Below are positions 26,405 through 36,000 of a stretch of 64,000 nt of DNA, piece after piece. The notes under the pieces are model-generated. The model saw only the letters and a program-made list of their open reading frames with translations. It ran no database searches and was not told where the DNA came from. Origin of the DNA: Emergencia sp. 1XD21-10 (GTDB lineage Bacteria > Bacillota > Clostridia > Peptostreptococcales > Anaerovoracaceae); NCBI RefSeq assembly GCF_009936045.1, contig NZ_QWEQ01000008.1, positions 124,001 to 188,000 of the forward strand. The letters are read 5' to 3'. The first letter of the stretch is position 1; each line of letters starts with the position of its first letter. The position numbers and the translations under genes are program-made.

Positions 26405-26980
26405 ATGGGAAAAAGCAGAAGAGAAAGAAAGAGACAGCGAGAACGTGAAAACCGAATAGACTGGCTGAAATCGGTGCTGTCAGCAAGTGCGGCGGCGCTG
26501 ATTGTAGTGCAGTTTGTGATCCCTACAGCGGTTTATGGCAGATCTATGGAGCCGGGATTTGAGCATAGAGATTATCTGCTGATTCATAAACAGGCCTATG
26601 TAGGGGAGGCGGAGCCTGAAAGAGGTGATGTTATCGTGTTTCAGTCAAAGCTTAGAGATAATAACAGAGGAACTTTGAAAAAACTCATTAAGAGAGTCAT
26701 CGGCGTGCCAGGTGATATTGTAGAGATTCGAGAAGGAAAAGTGTACATAAATGGAGAGGAACTGAAAGAGCGCTATATTAAAGATGGTGTTACTAACGGA
26801 GATGTGGGACCTGTTGTCGTACCGGAAGGCAATTATTTCTGCATGGGGGATAACAGACTGCACAGCACTGACAGCCGTTTTTTGGAAGTCGGATTTGTTG
26901 AGAAAGACAAAATCGTAGGAAAGGTGGTATTCAGACTTTATCCATTTAGTAAATTTGGAATGATTGGGAGTACACAGTAA
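26405..26980 (+). CDS. lepB: Signal peptidase I (second of three tandem copies)
   Basis: A second signal peptidase I, 191 residues. It differs from its neighbours by a very basic N-terminal extension (GKSRRERKRQRERENR) before the membrane segment. The catalytic Ser47 lies in GRSMEPG and Lys96 in LIKRVIG; the MGDNRLHSTDSR box is present, so it should be active. The start at 26405 is preferred because an AGGAGAGGG ribosome site is just upstream and the longer frame overlaps the first copy. The three copies share too little for very recent duplication and probably differ in substrate range or timing. Confidence 0.93.
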   Translation: MGKSRRERKRQRERENRIDWLKSVLSASAAALIVVQFVIPTAVYGRSMEPGFEHRDYLLIHKQAYVGEAEPERGDVIVFQSKLRDNNRGTLKKLIKRVIGVPGDIVEIREGKVYINGEELKERYIKDGVTNGDVGPVVVPEGNYFCMGDNRLHSTDSRFLEVGFVEKDKIVGKVVFRLYPFSKFGMIGSTQ

Positions 26981-27475
26981 ATGAAAAAATCAGTCGTCTT
27001 TCTGCTCGCCGTTATATTAGGTACAGGTGCAGGGCTTTTAGTATCTCTAGCTTTTCAGATTACGGAGGTTACGGACCACAGCATGCTTCCAGCCTATGAG
27101 AACGGAGATCAGGTGCTGGTTAGCAGGCTTGCGTTTGCGGGGAAAAAAGGACCGCAGCAGGGCGATGTGATTCTGATGAAGAACAAAATTTATGCGGTGT
27201 CCGGCGAAAACACTGTCATGTTGAAACGCGTTATTGGTGTAGAGGGTGATCGGATTCTGATTACGGAGGGGCAGGTCTATGTAAATAATCAGAAGCTGGA
27301 CGAAGAATATGTGTTTACGCAGGGTATCAGCGGCGATATGGAAGAGATACAGATTCCCGCAGGGAAGATTTTTGTGATGGGAGATAATAGAGCAGCCAGT
27401 ACAGACAGCAGACATGAATCTGTGGGGCTGGTTGATGAAGAGGATTTACTGGGAAAGGTAATTTTAAAATGGTAA
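26981..27475 (+). CDS. lepB: Signal peptidase I (third of three tandem copies)
   Basis: The third and shortest copy, 164 residues, starting with the base directly after the stop of the second, so translation is coupled. It has one N-terminal membrane segment (SVVFLLAVILGTGAGLLVSL) that could also act as a signal anchor, and the catalytic pair Ser34 (DHSMLP) and Lys82 (MLKRVIG). The MGDNRAASTDSR box is intact. It is more divergent than the other two, ends abruptly after GKVILKW, and lacks the usual C-terminal PFS motif. The downstream smpB start overlaps its stop codon. Confidence 0.92.
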   Translation: MKKSVVFLLAVILGTGAGLLVSLAFQITEVTDHSMLPAYENGDQVLVSRLAFAGKKGPQQGDVILMKNKIYAVSGENTVMLKRVIGVEGDRILITEGQVYVNNQKLDEEYVFTQGISGDMEEIQIPAGKIFVMGDNRAASTDSRHESVGLVDEEDLLGKVILKW

Positions 27476-27933
27476 AAAGACAGAAGAAGATGGTGGCAAA
27501 CAACAAAAAAGCGCGCCATGATTATTTTATAGAAGAGGTTTACGAAGCGGGTATCGTGCTGACCGGCACAGAGATTAAGTCCATTCGTGCAGGAAAGGTC
27601 AGTATCAAGGAAAGCTATGCAAAAATTGAAAAGGGTGAGATGATTGTCTACGGCATGAACATCAGTCCCTATGAGCAGGGTAATCGTTTTAATACAGAAC
27701 CTTTGCGCCCGAAAAAACTTCTCTTACATAAGCAGGAAATCAGAAAGCTGATTGGATATACAACGCTGAAAGGTCTGACTTTGGTTCCGCTGAATTTATA
27801 TATCAACGAAGATGGACGGGCGAAGATGGAGCTGGCGGTAGCGCGCGGCAAGAAAAATTATGATAAGCGTGACGACATGGCAAAGAAAGACGCGGCTCGT
27901 AAAATCGACCATGCCATGAAGCAGAGGTGGTAG
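27469..27933 (+). CDS. smpB: SsrA-binding protein SmpB
   Basis: RNA-binding partner of tmRNA, needed to deliver it to stalled ribosomes in trans-translation. It is 154 residues with the usual blocks: NKKARHDYFIEEVYEAGIVL, TGTEIKSIRAGKVSIKESYA, SPYEQGN, then LLLHKQEIRKL and the basic C-terminal tail KKNYDKRDDMAKKDAARKID that enters the A site. The ATG at 27469 overlaps the stop of the third lepB; an ATG at 27490 is an alternative. In many clostridia smpB sits next to ssrA. Here the remaining ssrA fragment is 16 kb away and interrupted by an element. Confidence 0.96.
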   Translation: MVKRQKKMVANNKKARHDYFIEEVYEAGIVLTGTEIKSIRAGKVSIKESYAKIEKGEMIVYGMNISPYEQGNRFNTEPLRPKKLLLHKQEIRKLIGYTTLKGLTLVPLNLYINEDGRAKMELAVARGKKNYDKRDDMAKKDAARKIDHAMKQRW

Positions 27934-27934
27934 T

Positions 27935-28498
27935 ATGCCAAGTTTCACCAAGCAAGCGATTAAAATGTCTTTTATGAAGCTGCTCAGCGAGCAGCCGCTA
28001 AATAAAATCAGCGTTCGCAGTATCGTAGAGGAGTGCGGTATCAATCGAAATTCTTTTTATTATCACTTCCAGGATATTCCTGCTCTGATGGAAGAAATCA
28101 TTGTGGAACTGGCTGATGGGCTGGTAAAAAAATATCCAAAGATTGAGTCCCTGGAGGACTGTATCAGCGAGGCTTTTGACTTTGCCCTGCATAACAAAAA
28201 AGCGGTCTTACATATTTTCAATTCTATGAATCGAGACCTCTTTGAGCGGTATTTGATGAAATCCTGCGAGTATATTGTCAGAACTTATTTGGATACGGTT
28301 TTTGGAGAGAGCCTTGTCAGTGCTGAAGACCGGGAAATTGCCATTCGTTTTTTCCGTTTTGAACTGTTTGGAGCTGGTCTTGATTGGCTTTCCCGAAGTA
28401 TGCCAGAGGATTCTATTGAAGAAATTCATCATTTGATTCACCTATGTCATGGATTGTCCGATGAGATGATCAGGAGATGTAATCAAGCAGAAATTTAG
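27935..28498 (+). CDS. TetR-family transcriptional regulator
   Basis: A 187-residue regulator with an N-terminal TetR-type helix-turn-helix (KQAIKMSFMKLLSEQPLNKI; SVRSIVEECGINRNSFYYHF, about residues 5-50) and an all-helical ligand-binding domain. The sub-type with FYYHFQDIPALMEE resembles the DhaS-like group. It begins one base after smpB stops and ends at a terminator. The next genes on the same strand are a DUF308 protein, an MMPL exporter and a secreted repeat protein, and an inverted repeat lies before them, so it probably represses that group. The effector is unknown. Confidence 0.88.
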   Translation: MPSFTKQAIKMSFMKLLSEQPLNKISVRSIVEECGINRNSFYYHFQDIPALMEEIIVELADGLVKKYPKIESLEDCISEAFDFALHNKKAVLHIFNSMNRDLFERYLMKSCEYIVRTYLDTVFGESLVSAEDREIAIRFFRFELFGAGLDWLSRSMPEDSIEEIHHLIHLCHGLSDEMIRRCNQAEI

Positions 28499-28507
28499 TC
28501 ACATTAG

Positions 28508-28541
28508 ACCCCGTTGCCTAATTTTTAGGCAGGGGTTTTTC
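28508..28541 (+). terminator. Terminator after tetR-type gene
   Basis: ACCCC/GGGGT outer and GCCTA/TAGGC inner stems followed by a T-run. Confidence 0.75.
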
Positions 28542-28556
28542 TTTTGCCCATTTTTA

Positions 28557-28574
28557 ACCAGAAGAAAATCTGGT
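28557..28574. promoter_or_regulatory. Inverted repeat, possible TetR operator
   Basis: ACCAGA and TCTGGT are separated by six bases, between the tetR terminator and the DUF308 gene. It overlaps a weak promoter candidate (TTAACC, 18 bases, TTAAAT). The operator role is inferred from position. Confidence 0.4.
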
Positions 28575-28637
28575 AAGTTAAATACAGAAAGAAAAAGCGC
28601 TGTGGATGTTTGATATGAGATGGAAGGATGGATAGTG

Positions 28638-29234
28638 ATGCGTTCAGTTGCACCGATGAAAACAGCGAAAATCGGATACATTGTCATTTCCCTTGGTCTA
28701 TGCGTGCTGGGGATTTTGCTGATTACAGCACCGGTATTGTCTAAAGCGCTGCTGGGCAGCTGCTGCGGCATACTGTTTCTGCTGTTTGGCGCAGTCAAAC
28801 TGGTTGGATACTTTTCAAAGGACCTGTACCGGCTGGCATTTCAGCACGATTTGACACTGGGCATTCTGCTTCTGATTCTTGGCGGTGTGATACTGGTACG
28901 ACCTGAAAGTCTGATGTTATTCATCTGTATCACCTTTGGCATATTTATGGTGATAGATGGACTTCTGAAAATACAGGTTGCCGGTCAGTCGAGAACTTTT
29001 GGCATAGGAAAGTGGTGGCTGATCTTTGCAAGTGCGATAGTTACAGAGGCTCTTGGACTTGTCCTGCTGCTGCGTCCGGGTGAGGGTACGGATTTGCTGA
29101 TGATTCTACTGGGCATAGGCATGCTTTCGGAGGGGATTTTGAATCTTAGCACAGTTATTACAGCGGTAAAAATTATCAGACATCAATGGCCGGATATGAT
29201 AGAAAACGTGTATTGCGAGGAAAAGGAGGACTGA
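28638..29234 (+). CDS. DUF308 (HdeD-like) membrane protein
   Basis: A 198-residue hydrophobic protein with about six membrane segments in three hairpins, typical of the DUF308/HdeD family (LGILLLILGGVILVRPESLM is the recurring motif). In E. coli HdeD is linked to acid resistance, but the biochemical role is not known. The start at 28638 is chosen because GGAAGGA lies about nine bases upstream; an in-frame ATG at 28620 overlaps that site. It is followed seven bases after its stop by an MMPL-type exporter and likely belongs to the same TetR-controlled unit. Confidence 0.82.
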   Translation: MRSVAPMKTAKIGYIVISLGLCVLGILLITAPVLSKALLGSCCGILFLLFGAVKLVGYFSKDLYRLAFQHDLTLGILLLILGGVILVRPESLMLFICITFGIFMVIDGLLKIQVAGQSRTFGIGKWWLIFASAIVTEALGLVLLLRPGEGTDLLMILLGIGMLSEGILNLSTVITAVKIIRHQWPDMIENVYCEEKED

Positions 29235-29240
29235 CAGAAA

Positions 29241-31337
29241 ATGCGTTTTTCAAGGGCGGTGGTCAAACACCGGATTACGATTTTAATTGTTGCGATTGTT
29301 TTAATGGTTCCTTCCCTGTTTGGAATGCTGGGAACGAGAATCAATTATGACATGCTGGATTATTTGCCGGAGGATATGGACACGGTAATTGGTCAGGAAG
29401 AGCTTTTGAGCGACTTCGGAAAGGGTGCTTTCTCCCTGATTGTAGTGGAAGATATGGAGGATAAAGATGTAGCGGTTCTTTGTGAAAAGCTTGAAGAGGT
29501 GGATCATGTAGAAAGTGTCCTGTGGTACTCCACGCTGGCGGATATTTCCATACCGATGGAAATGGTGCCGGATAAACTCTTCGATGAATTTAATGAGGGA
29601 GATGCAACTCTGATGGCGGTCTTCTTTGACAGTGCTACCAGTGCTGACTCAACCATTGATGCAATTGCTGATGTGCGCAGCGTCTGCGGCGAGCAGTGTT
29701 TTGTATCGGGCATGTCGGCGTTGGTAACGGACTTAAAAAATTTGTGTGAACAGGAAGAACCGATTTATGTAGGGCTTGCAGTGCTTTTTGCAACGGCAGC
29801 CATGGTGCTGCTTTTGGACGGCTGGCTGGTGCCTTTCGTATTTCTTGTCTCGATTGGCATGATGATTCTGCTCAATTTAGGAACGAACTATTTTTTTGGA
29901 GAAATTTCATATATAACAAAGGCTCTTTCGGCGGTTCTGCAGCTAGCGGTTACCATGGACTATTCCATCTTCCTGTGGCACAGCTACAGTGAGCAGAGGG
30001 CGCTTTATGACGACCACAAGGAGGCCATGGCTGTCGCAATCAGAAAGACCCTGGCAAGTGTTGTTGGAAGCTCTATTACTACAGTGGCAGGCTTTGCGGC
30101 ACTGTGCTTCATGAGCTTCACTCTGGGTAAAGACTTGGGCATTGTCATGGCAAAAGGTGTCATCTTCGGCGTTATCGGCTGTGTGACTGTATTGCCGTCC
30201 TTAATCCTTGTACTGGATAAACCCCTTTATAAGACAAAGCATAAATCGCTTATTCCCGATATGGGAAAACTGGCAAAACGTGTGACAAAAGTCTTTCCGG
30301 TGCTTCTTGCAGTCTTTATTGTTGCAGCGCTGCCAGCGATTTACGGGTACAGCAAAACCAATGACGAGGTTTACTATGACATGGGGAAATGTCTGCCGGA
30401 TGATATGGAATACGTCATTGCAAATTCTAAGCTTTCGGAAGAATTTAATATCGCTTCAACCCATATGGTGCTTGTGGACGCAGATCTGCCTTCTAAAGAA
30501 GTTCGCGCTATGATGAAGGAAATGGAAAAGGTTGAGGGTGTAAAATATGTCCTTGGCATGGAATCAGTCCTTGGCAGTATGGTGCCTGAGGAGATTTTAC
30601 CAGAGGGAGTCAAGGGAATTTTAGAAAGTGATAAAAGTGAACTGCTACTGGTCAATTCGGAATATGACGTTGCCAGTGATGAAGTGAATGATCAGATTGA
30701 CAGTCTGAATAAAGTGCTGAAAAGCTACGACGAAGAGGGTATGCTCATCGGAGAGGCTCCTTGCATGAAAGATATGATAGAGACCACCAACCACGATTTT
30801 CAGGTGGTAAATGCGGTATCGATTATTGCAATCTTTCTCATTATTGCGCTGGTCGAGGGAAGTATTTCCCTTCCGTTTATCCTGATTGCGGTTATTGAAC
30901 TCGCAATTTTTATCAATCTCGGAATTCCTCACTTCCTGGGACAGTCGCTTCCGTTTATTGCGCCGATTTGCATCAGTACCATTCAGCTAGGGGCGACGGT
31001 GGACTACGCAATTCTGATGACGACCAGATACAAAACGGAGCGGCTTTCCGGGAAAGATAAGAGAGAAAGTGTTACGACTGCTCTTGCAGCTTCTATCCCA
31101 TCTATACTCGTATCGGGAACAGGGCTCTTTGCTGCGACCTTTGGAGTGGCAATTTACTCGGATATCGACATCATCAGCTCCATGTGTATGCTGATGGCAA
31201 GAGGTGCGGTAGTCAGCATGATATGTGTTATCTTCCTGCTGCCGGCGCTGCTTATGCTCTGTGATAGATTGGTCTGTGCAACGACCAGGGGAATGAAACA
31301 TGTAGTTAGAACAAATTCGGAGGTGTCAAATCTATGA
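29241..31337 (+). CDS. MMPL/RND-superfamily exporter
   Basis: A 698-residue membrane protein with two repeats, each formed by one membrane helix, a large extracytoplasmic loop and about five more helices. This is the layout of bacterial MMPL-type RND exporters of lipids or drugs. Landmarks: the first helix with ILIVAIVLMVPSLFGMLG, then INYDMLDYLPEDMD, the helix-4 motif AVTMDYSIFLWHSY and its second-repeat match GATVDYAILMTTRY. These aspartates are the expected proton-relay residues. It overlaps the next gene by four bases. Substrate unknown; the secreted heptad-repeat partner suggests an envelope molecule. Confidence 0.9.
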   Translation: MRFSRAVVKHRITILIVAIVLMVPSLFGMLGTRINYDMLDYLPEDMDTVIGQEELLSDFGKGAFSLIVVEDMEDKDVAVLCEKLEEVDHVESVLWYSTLADISIPMEMVPDKLFDEFNEGDATLMAVFFDSATSADSTIDAIADVRSVCGEQCFVSGMSALVTDLKNLCEQEEPIYVGLAVLFATAAMVLLLDGWLVPFVFLVSIGMMILLNLGTNYFFGEISYITKALSAVLQLAVTMDYSIFLWHSYSEQRALYDDHKEAMAVAIRKTLASVVGSSITTVAGFAALCFMSFTLGKDLGIVMAKGVIFGVIGCVTVLPSLILVLDKPLYKTKHKSLIPDMGKLAKRVTKVFPVLLAVFIVAALPAIYGYSKTNDEVYYDMGKCLPDDMEYVIANSKLSEEFNIASTHMVLVDADLPSKEVRAMMKEMEKVEGVKYVLGMESVLGSMVPEEILPEGVKGILESDKSELLLVNSEYDVASDEVNDQIDSLNKVLKSYDEEGMLIGEAPCMKDMIETTNHDFQVVNAVSIIAIFLIIALVEGSISLPFILIAVIELAIFINLGIPHFLGQSLPFIAPICISTIQLGATVDYAILMTTRYKTERLSGKDKRESVTTALAASIPSILVSGTGLFAATFGVAIYSDIDIISSMCMLMARGAVVSMICVIFLLPALLMLCDRLVCATTRGMKHVVRTNSEVSNL

Positions 31338-32980
31338 ACAATAAATTAAAAAAATGCTTAGTGGTGGTTTTGTGCATTGCTCTTACTGTGGGCAGCGGTG
31401 TGACTATGGCATACGCCGATGATGGGGAAGACGCGAATCAGAAAGAAGAAACGGTTTACGTTCTTGCGGAAAGCGACGGTTCCGTGCAGAAAATCATCGT
31501 CAGCGACTGGTTGAAAAACCTGACAGGAAGCCAATCTCTCTACGACAAGTCAGCTTTGACAGATATTGAAAATCTGAAAGGTGATGAGGAGTGTAAGAAC
31601 GAAGGAAAGTCAGGAAAAATTTGGAATGCTGAGGGAAAAGATATCTATTACAGGGGCAGTATAAAAAAAGAACTGCCGATTAACATGGAGATTTCCTATA
31701 AGCTGGACGGAAAAGACATCGAGCCAGAAGAACTGGTCGGAAAAAGCGGCGAAGTGACCATTCGCTTTGACTATGAAAACAATCTGTATGAGATGGCAAA
31801 AGTCGGCGGCAGAACGGAGAAAATCTATGTGCCTTTTGCGGTACTGACCGGTATGGTTATGGACAATGACGTTTTCAGCAATGTGGAAGTTTCCAGCGGA
31901 AAGGTGATTAACGACGGGGAACGTACCGTTGTGGCAGGCATGGCGCTTCCGGGACTTGCAGACAATCTCAATGTAGATTCTTCTGACCTGGAGCTTCCGG
32001 ATTATGTCGAAGTGACCGCTGATGTGGACAAATTTGAAATGACTAATACGGTAACCGTAGCGGACAGCAGCATTTTTGCTGACTTAGATACAGGAAAGAT
32101 AGGTTCGGCAGATGAACTGGCAGGTGCCCTTAATCAGCTGACAAATGCTATGAAACAGCTGCTGAACGGTTCATCACAGCTTTACGACGGACTGGATACG
32201 CTGTTAGATAAATCGGGACAGCTGGCGCTGGGAGTTCATGAGCTGGCTGCAGGCGGAAAAAGCCTGAAGGCTGGCGCAACAACTTTACAAAACGGGGTGC
32301 AGGAACTTTCTGGGGGTATTACAGGATTAAAGGATGGATTGACAACATTAGACGGCAACAGTGCAGCTATCACTGCAGGTGCAAAGCAGGTATTTGAGTC
32401 TATGCTCGCAACAGCAGACGCACAGCTTGCAGCAGCAGGGGCAGCGCTTCCAAAATTGACCATTGAGAATTACAGTCAGGTGCTGGAAGGAGCAGCAGCG
32501 GCTGCTCCCGACGCCGGTTCTGCGCCAATTCTTGCACTGAAAGCGCAGCTGGATAGTTATAACCAGTTCTACCTAGGCTTGCTGCAGTATACGCAGGGCG
32601 TAGCGTCTGCAAAGGCCGGCGCTGAGCAGCTGAATACAGGGGCAGCGCAGCTTACGAAAGGCACAAAGAGTCTGTACGACGGTGTCAACGCACTGAATAC
32701 AGGTATTAGGACTTTAGATAAAAATATGCCTGCCTTGGTAGATGGTGTAACGGAGCTTCGCGGCGGCGCTAAAAAACTGAACAATGGGCTGAAAGAATTT
32801 GATAAAGAGGGAATTCAGAAGCTGGCAGGAGCTGCCGGCGGAAATATCGGAGACTTACTCGATCGAATGAAGGCTACCGTAAACGCTTCCAAAGCTTATC
32901 AGTCTTTCTCAGGCATTTCTGACGACATGGACGGACAGGTGAGATTCATATACCGTACCGAAGCGTTGGAAGAGAAATAA
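31334..32980 (+). CDS. Secreted LxxG heptad-repeat protein
   Basis: A 548-residue protein with a signal peptide (CLVVVLCIALTVGSGVTMAYA), an N-terminal beta-rich domain of about 230 residues, then a long region of heptads in which leucine and glycine recur (QLYDGLDTLLDK, GVHELAAGGKSLKAGATTLQ, QLTKGTKSLYDGVNALNTG). Such heptads are found in YhgE/Pip-like and MMPL-associated envelope proteins and probably form a long helical rod. There is no C-terminal membrane segment, unlike YhgE, so it may work with the exporter encoded just upstream (ATGA overlap). Function is inferred only from context. Confidence 0.75.
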   Translation: MNNKLKKCLVVVLCIALTVGSGVTMAYADDGEDANQKEETVYVLAESDGSVQKIIVSDWLKNLTGSQSLYDKSALTDIENLKGDEECKNEGKSGKIWNAEGKDIYYRGSIKKELPINMEISYKLDGKDIEPEELVGKSGEVTIRFDYENNLYEMAKVGGRTEKIYVPFAVLTGMVMDNDVFSNVEVSSGKVINDGERTVVAGMALPGLADNLNVDSSDLELPDYVEVTADVDKFEMTNTVTVADSSIFADLDTGKIGSADELAGALNQLTNAMKQLLNGSSQLYDGLDTLLDKSGQLALGVHELAAGGKSLKAGATTLQNGVQELSGGITGLKDGLTTLDGNSAAITAGAKQVFESMLATADAQLAAAGAALPKLTIENYSQVLEGAAAAAPDAGSAPILALKAQLDSYNQFYLGLLQYTQGVASAKAGAEQLNTGAAQLTKGTKSLYDGVNALNTGIRTLDKNMPALVDGVTELRGGAKKLNNGLKEFDKEGIQKLAGAAGGNIGDLLDRMKATVNASKAYQSFSGISDDMDGQVRFIYRTEALEEK

Positions 32981-32992
32981 ATATAGGGAAAA

Positions 32993-33027
32993 AGAAACCA
33001 GCTGGCGGATTGCGCCAGCTGGTTTCT
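32993..33027. terminator. Bidirectional terminator
   Basis: GAAACCAGCTGGCG pairs with CGCCAGCTGGTTTC over a short loop, flanked by A-rich and T-rich sequence, between the exporter locus and the convergent kinase gene. Confidence 0.85.
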
Positions 33028-33048
33028 TAGCATATATATTGATAACGT

Positions 33049-36000
33049 TTATTTGCTCATCAAAATATTATCCAGTGTTTCCAAGAGGGTTTCAATATCA
33101 ATTGGTTTTGCGATGTGATCGTTCATGCCGCAGCGCAATGCCTCTTGCTTATCTTCTTCGAAAGCATTTGCAGTCATAGCGATAATTGGAATGGAGGCAA
33201 GCTCCCTGTTTTCCAGCTTTCGTATTTTCTTGGCAGCCTGATAGCCGTTCATCACTGGCATCTGAATATCCATCAGCACCAGCTGATAATATCCAGGCTG
33301 GGAAGATTTTAGCATTTCTACAGCAATTTGACCGTTTTCAGCAACCTCTGCAGTAAGACCGGCTTCTTCTAAAATAGCTACTGCAATCTCCTGGTTCAGC
33401 TCATTATCTTCTACAAGAAGAATATGTCCGCTGCGCAGGATTTCTTTTGAGTCAAGAATGTCATCGGTAGCCTGCTCTTTCTTCACAATGGAGTGGAGAC
33501 AGCCTCTGAGTTCTGACAGGAACAGCGGCTTGCTGCAGAATGCGGTAACGCCGGCTTCTCTTGCCTCTTCTTCAATATCGGACCAGTCATAAGCGGTGAG
33601 AACAATAATCGGAACTTCCTTTCCGGTTTCCTGACGGATTCTCCTGGCGACTTCAATACCATTCATGTCAGGCAGCAGCCAGTCGATGATGTAGACAAAG
33701 TAATGATCATTTCTTGAAACTGACTGACGGGTGCGCAGCACTGCTTCTTTTCCTGACATAGTCCATTCTGCCCGCAGTCCAATCTGCTGCAGCATGCAGG
33801 AAACGCTGTCACAGGTGTTGTAATCATCGTCTACGACCAGTGCACGTAACCCGTTGAGCTCTTCGATTGCAACCGGTTCTTTTCTGCCGGCCTCATCCAG
33901 TCGCAGGGTCAGACAAACGGTGACTTCTGTACCAACGCCATGTTCGCTCTGGACGTCGATGGTACCGTTCATCATATCGACGATATTTTTCGTGATCGCC
34001 ATGCCAAGTCCGGTGCCCTGAATGCCGCTGCTGGTAGAATTCCGTTCCCGTTCGAACGGTTCGAAGATATGGGCGACAAATTCTTTTTTCATGCCAATTC
34101 CCGTATCTTTGATGTGGAATTCAAAATTAGCAAAGCCCGGCGAAGCACCTGGTTTTTCGATGACTTTCAAGCTGACCATGCCGCCTGCACCGGTGTATTT
34201 GATAGAATTGCTCAGAAGGTTTAGGAGTACCTGATTGAGCCGCAGCCGGTCACAGCAGATCTGCTCGTTTTGGATGTCGATGGCGTCCAGATACAAGTCA
34301 AGCTGTTTGGCATTGATATCCGCCTGGATGATATTGTGCAGTTCGTGAAGGATTTCCGGCAGACTGCAAGGCTGTTCTTCCAGATGAATTTTGCCGCTTT
34401 CGATTCGGCTCATATCCAGTACATCGTTGATCAGACTCAGCAGATGATTGCCGCTGGTCATGATTTTTTTCAGATATTCTGCCACCTGCTCTTTACGGTC
34501 GATGTGGGTGATTGCCAGTGCTGTAAAACCGATGATTGCGTTCATCGGCGTACGGATATCGTGGGACATGTTGGAGAGGAAGGTGCTCTTGGCTTTGTTG
34601 GCACGGTTTGCCTGCGAAAGGGCATCTTCCAGCAGTGCCTTTTTCTCTCTTTCGTCCCGCATTTCCTCATCCAGACAGCGGAATCCCAGTACGATGCTGT
34701 GGGTCTTGTCCCAGTCTCCAGCCCGTACTGCTTTCATCTGGAAATAGCGGATTTCGCCGCAGCAGGTGGTACGGTAGTTGATATAGCACATATCTTTTTC
34801 GGAAAGTTCCTGTTCCAGATGGGCTTTCGAAGCGGTTTTTCGGAACGCTTCTTTATCTTCTTCGTGAATGCTTGTGGCTGCATACTGTTCGAGGCAGGTT
34901 TCCAGAGACAGCGCATCATGAAAGATGGCAGGCATGATGCCATTTTTACATTCGCCCATACGCAGGACTTTGCCTTCGCCAGTGTCTAAATCGAAGAAGC
35001 AGACCAGCACATACTCGATACTGAGGGCATGCACCAGTTCCATCTGCCGACGCTGATCTTCCAGGCGCTCTCGCTCTTCTTGCAGTCTCTGTGCAGTACG
35101 GTCTAACAGATATCTCTGATAATAACGTTCACCATTTTCTTCGATGAGTTTGATATTGCCGGTTACATAGAGAATTTCGCCGTCTGCATGCTGCACACGA
35201 TAATCGACACTGACGTTGTCGCCTTCCTTTTTAAGGGACTGAATGGATTTCCGCAGTCGCTTTCTATCTTCTTCGAAAACAGTGGAAGCCACCAGGTCAA
35301 AGCCGTCTGCAAGGAGTGCCTGCTCGTCGGGATAGCCTAGAATGCGCAGCGCAGCCTGATTGATGCTGAGAATCCTGGAACCGTCCAGGCTGTGGCACAT
35401 GATGCCGCAGTCCATGGTAGTAAACAGCATCTCCAGAGTTTGATTCTGCTGAATCAGTTCATCGGCGTAAGCCCGCTCCTGGGTGATGTCGATACCGATG
35501 CCCATGGTGCCCATAACAGTGCCGTCCAGATTGTATAATGGTGATTTATATGTAGTTAGAATTTTGGTTTCACCACTGCTGAGAATGGTCTCTTCGGAAA
35601 CGCAGGTTTCTTTGGTTTCCATGACGATGCGCTCCGATTCGATGCAGGCAGGATCGTCATGTTCTACGTCCCAGATATAAGCATGACCGCGACCTTCCAC
35701 CTGCGCTTTGGTCTTGTTGACGGTTTGACAGAAACTGTCGTTGACTTTTTTGTGAATGCCGTCTTTGTCCTTATACCAGATTAAATCCGGTGTGCTGTTG
35801 ATGGTGGTTTCTAGGTACTGGCTGGTCTGCCAGGCGTCTTTCTGCGCTTTGTAGTCCTGATACCATTTTTGGATGCGGAACATTAATAACGCGTCGGAAG
35901 CGGATTGCGACCAGATATCGGTCAGTGCTGAAACGCAATCTGTGAACGCTTCCACGTCTGTATCCTCTGCCGTAAGCAGGATGAGCTGCGCCTCCGGCTT

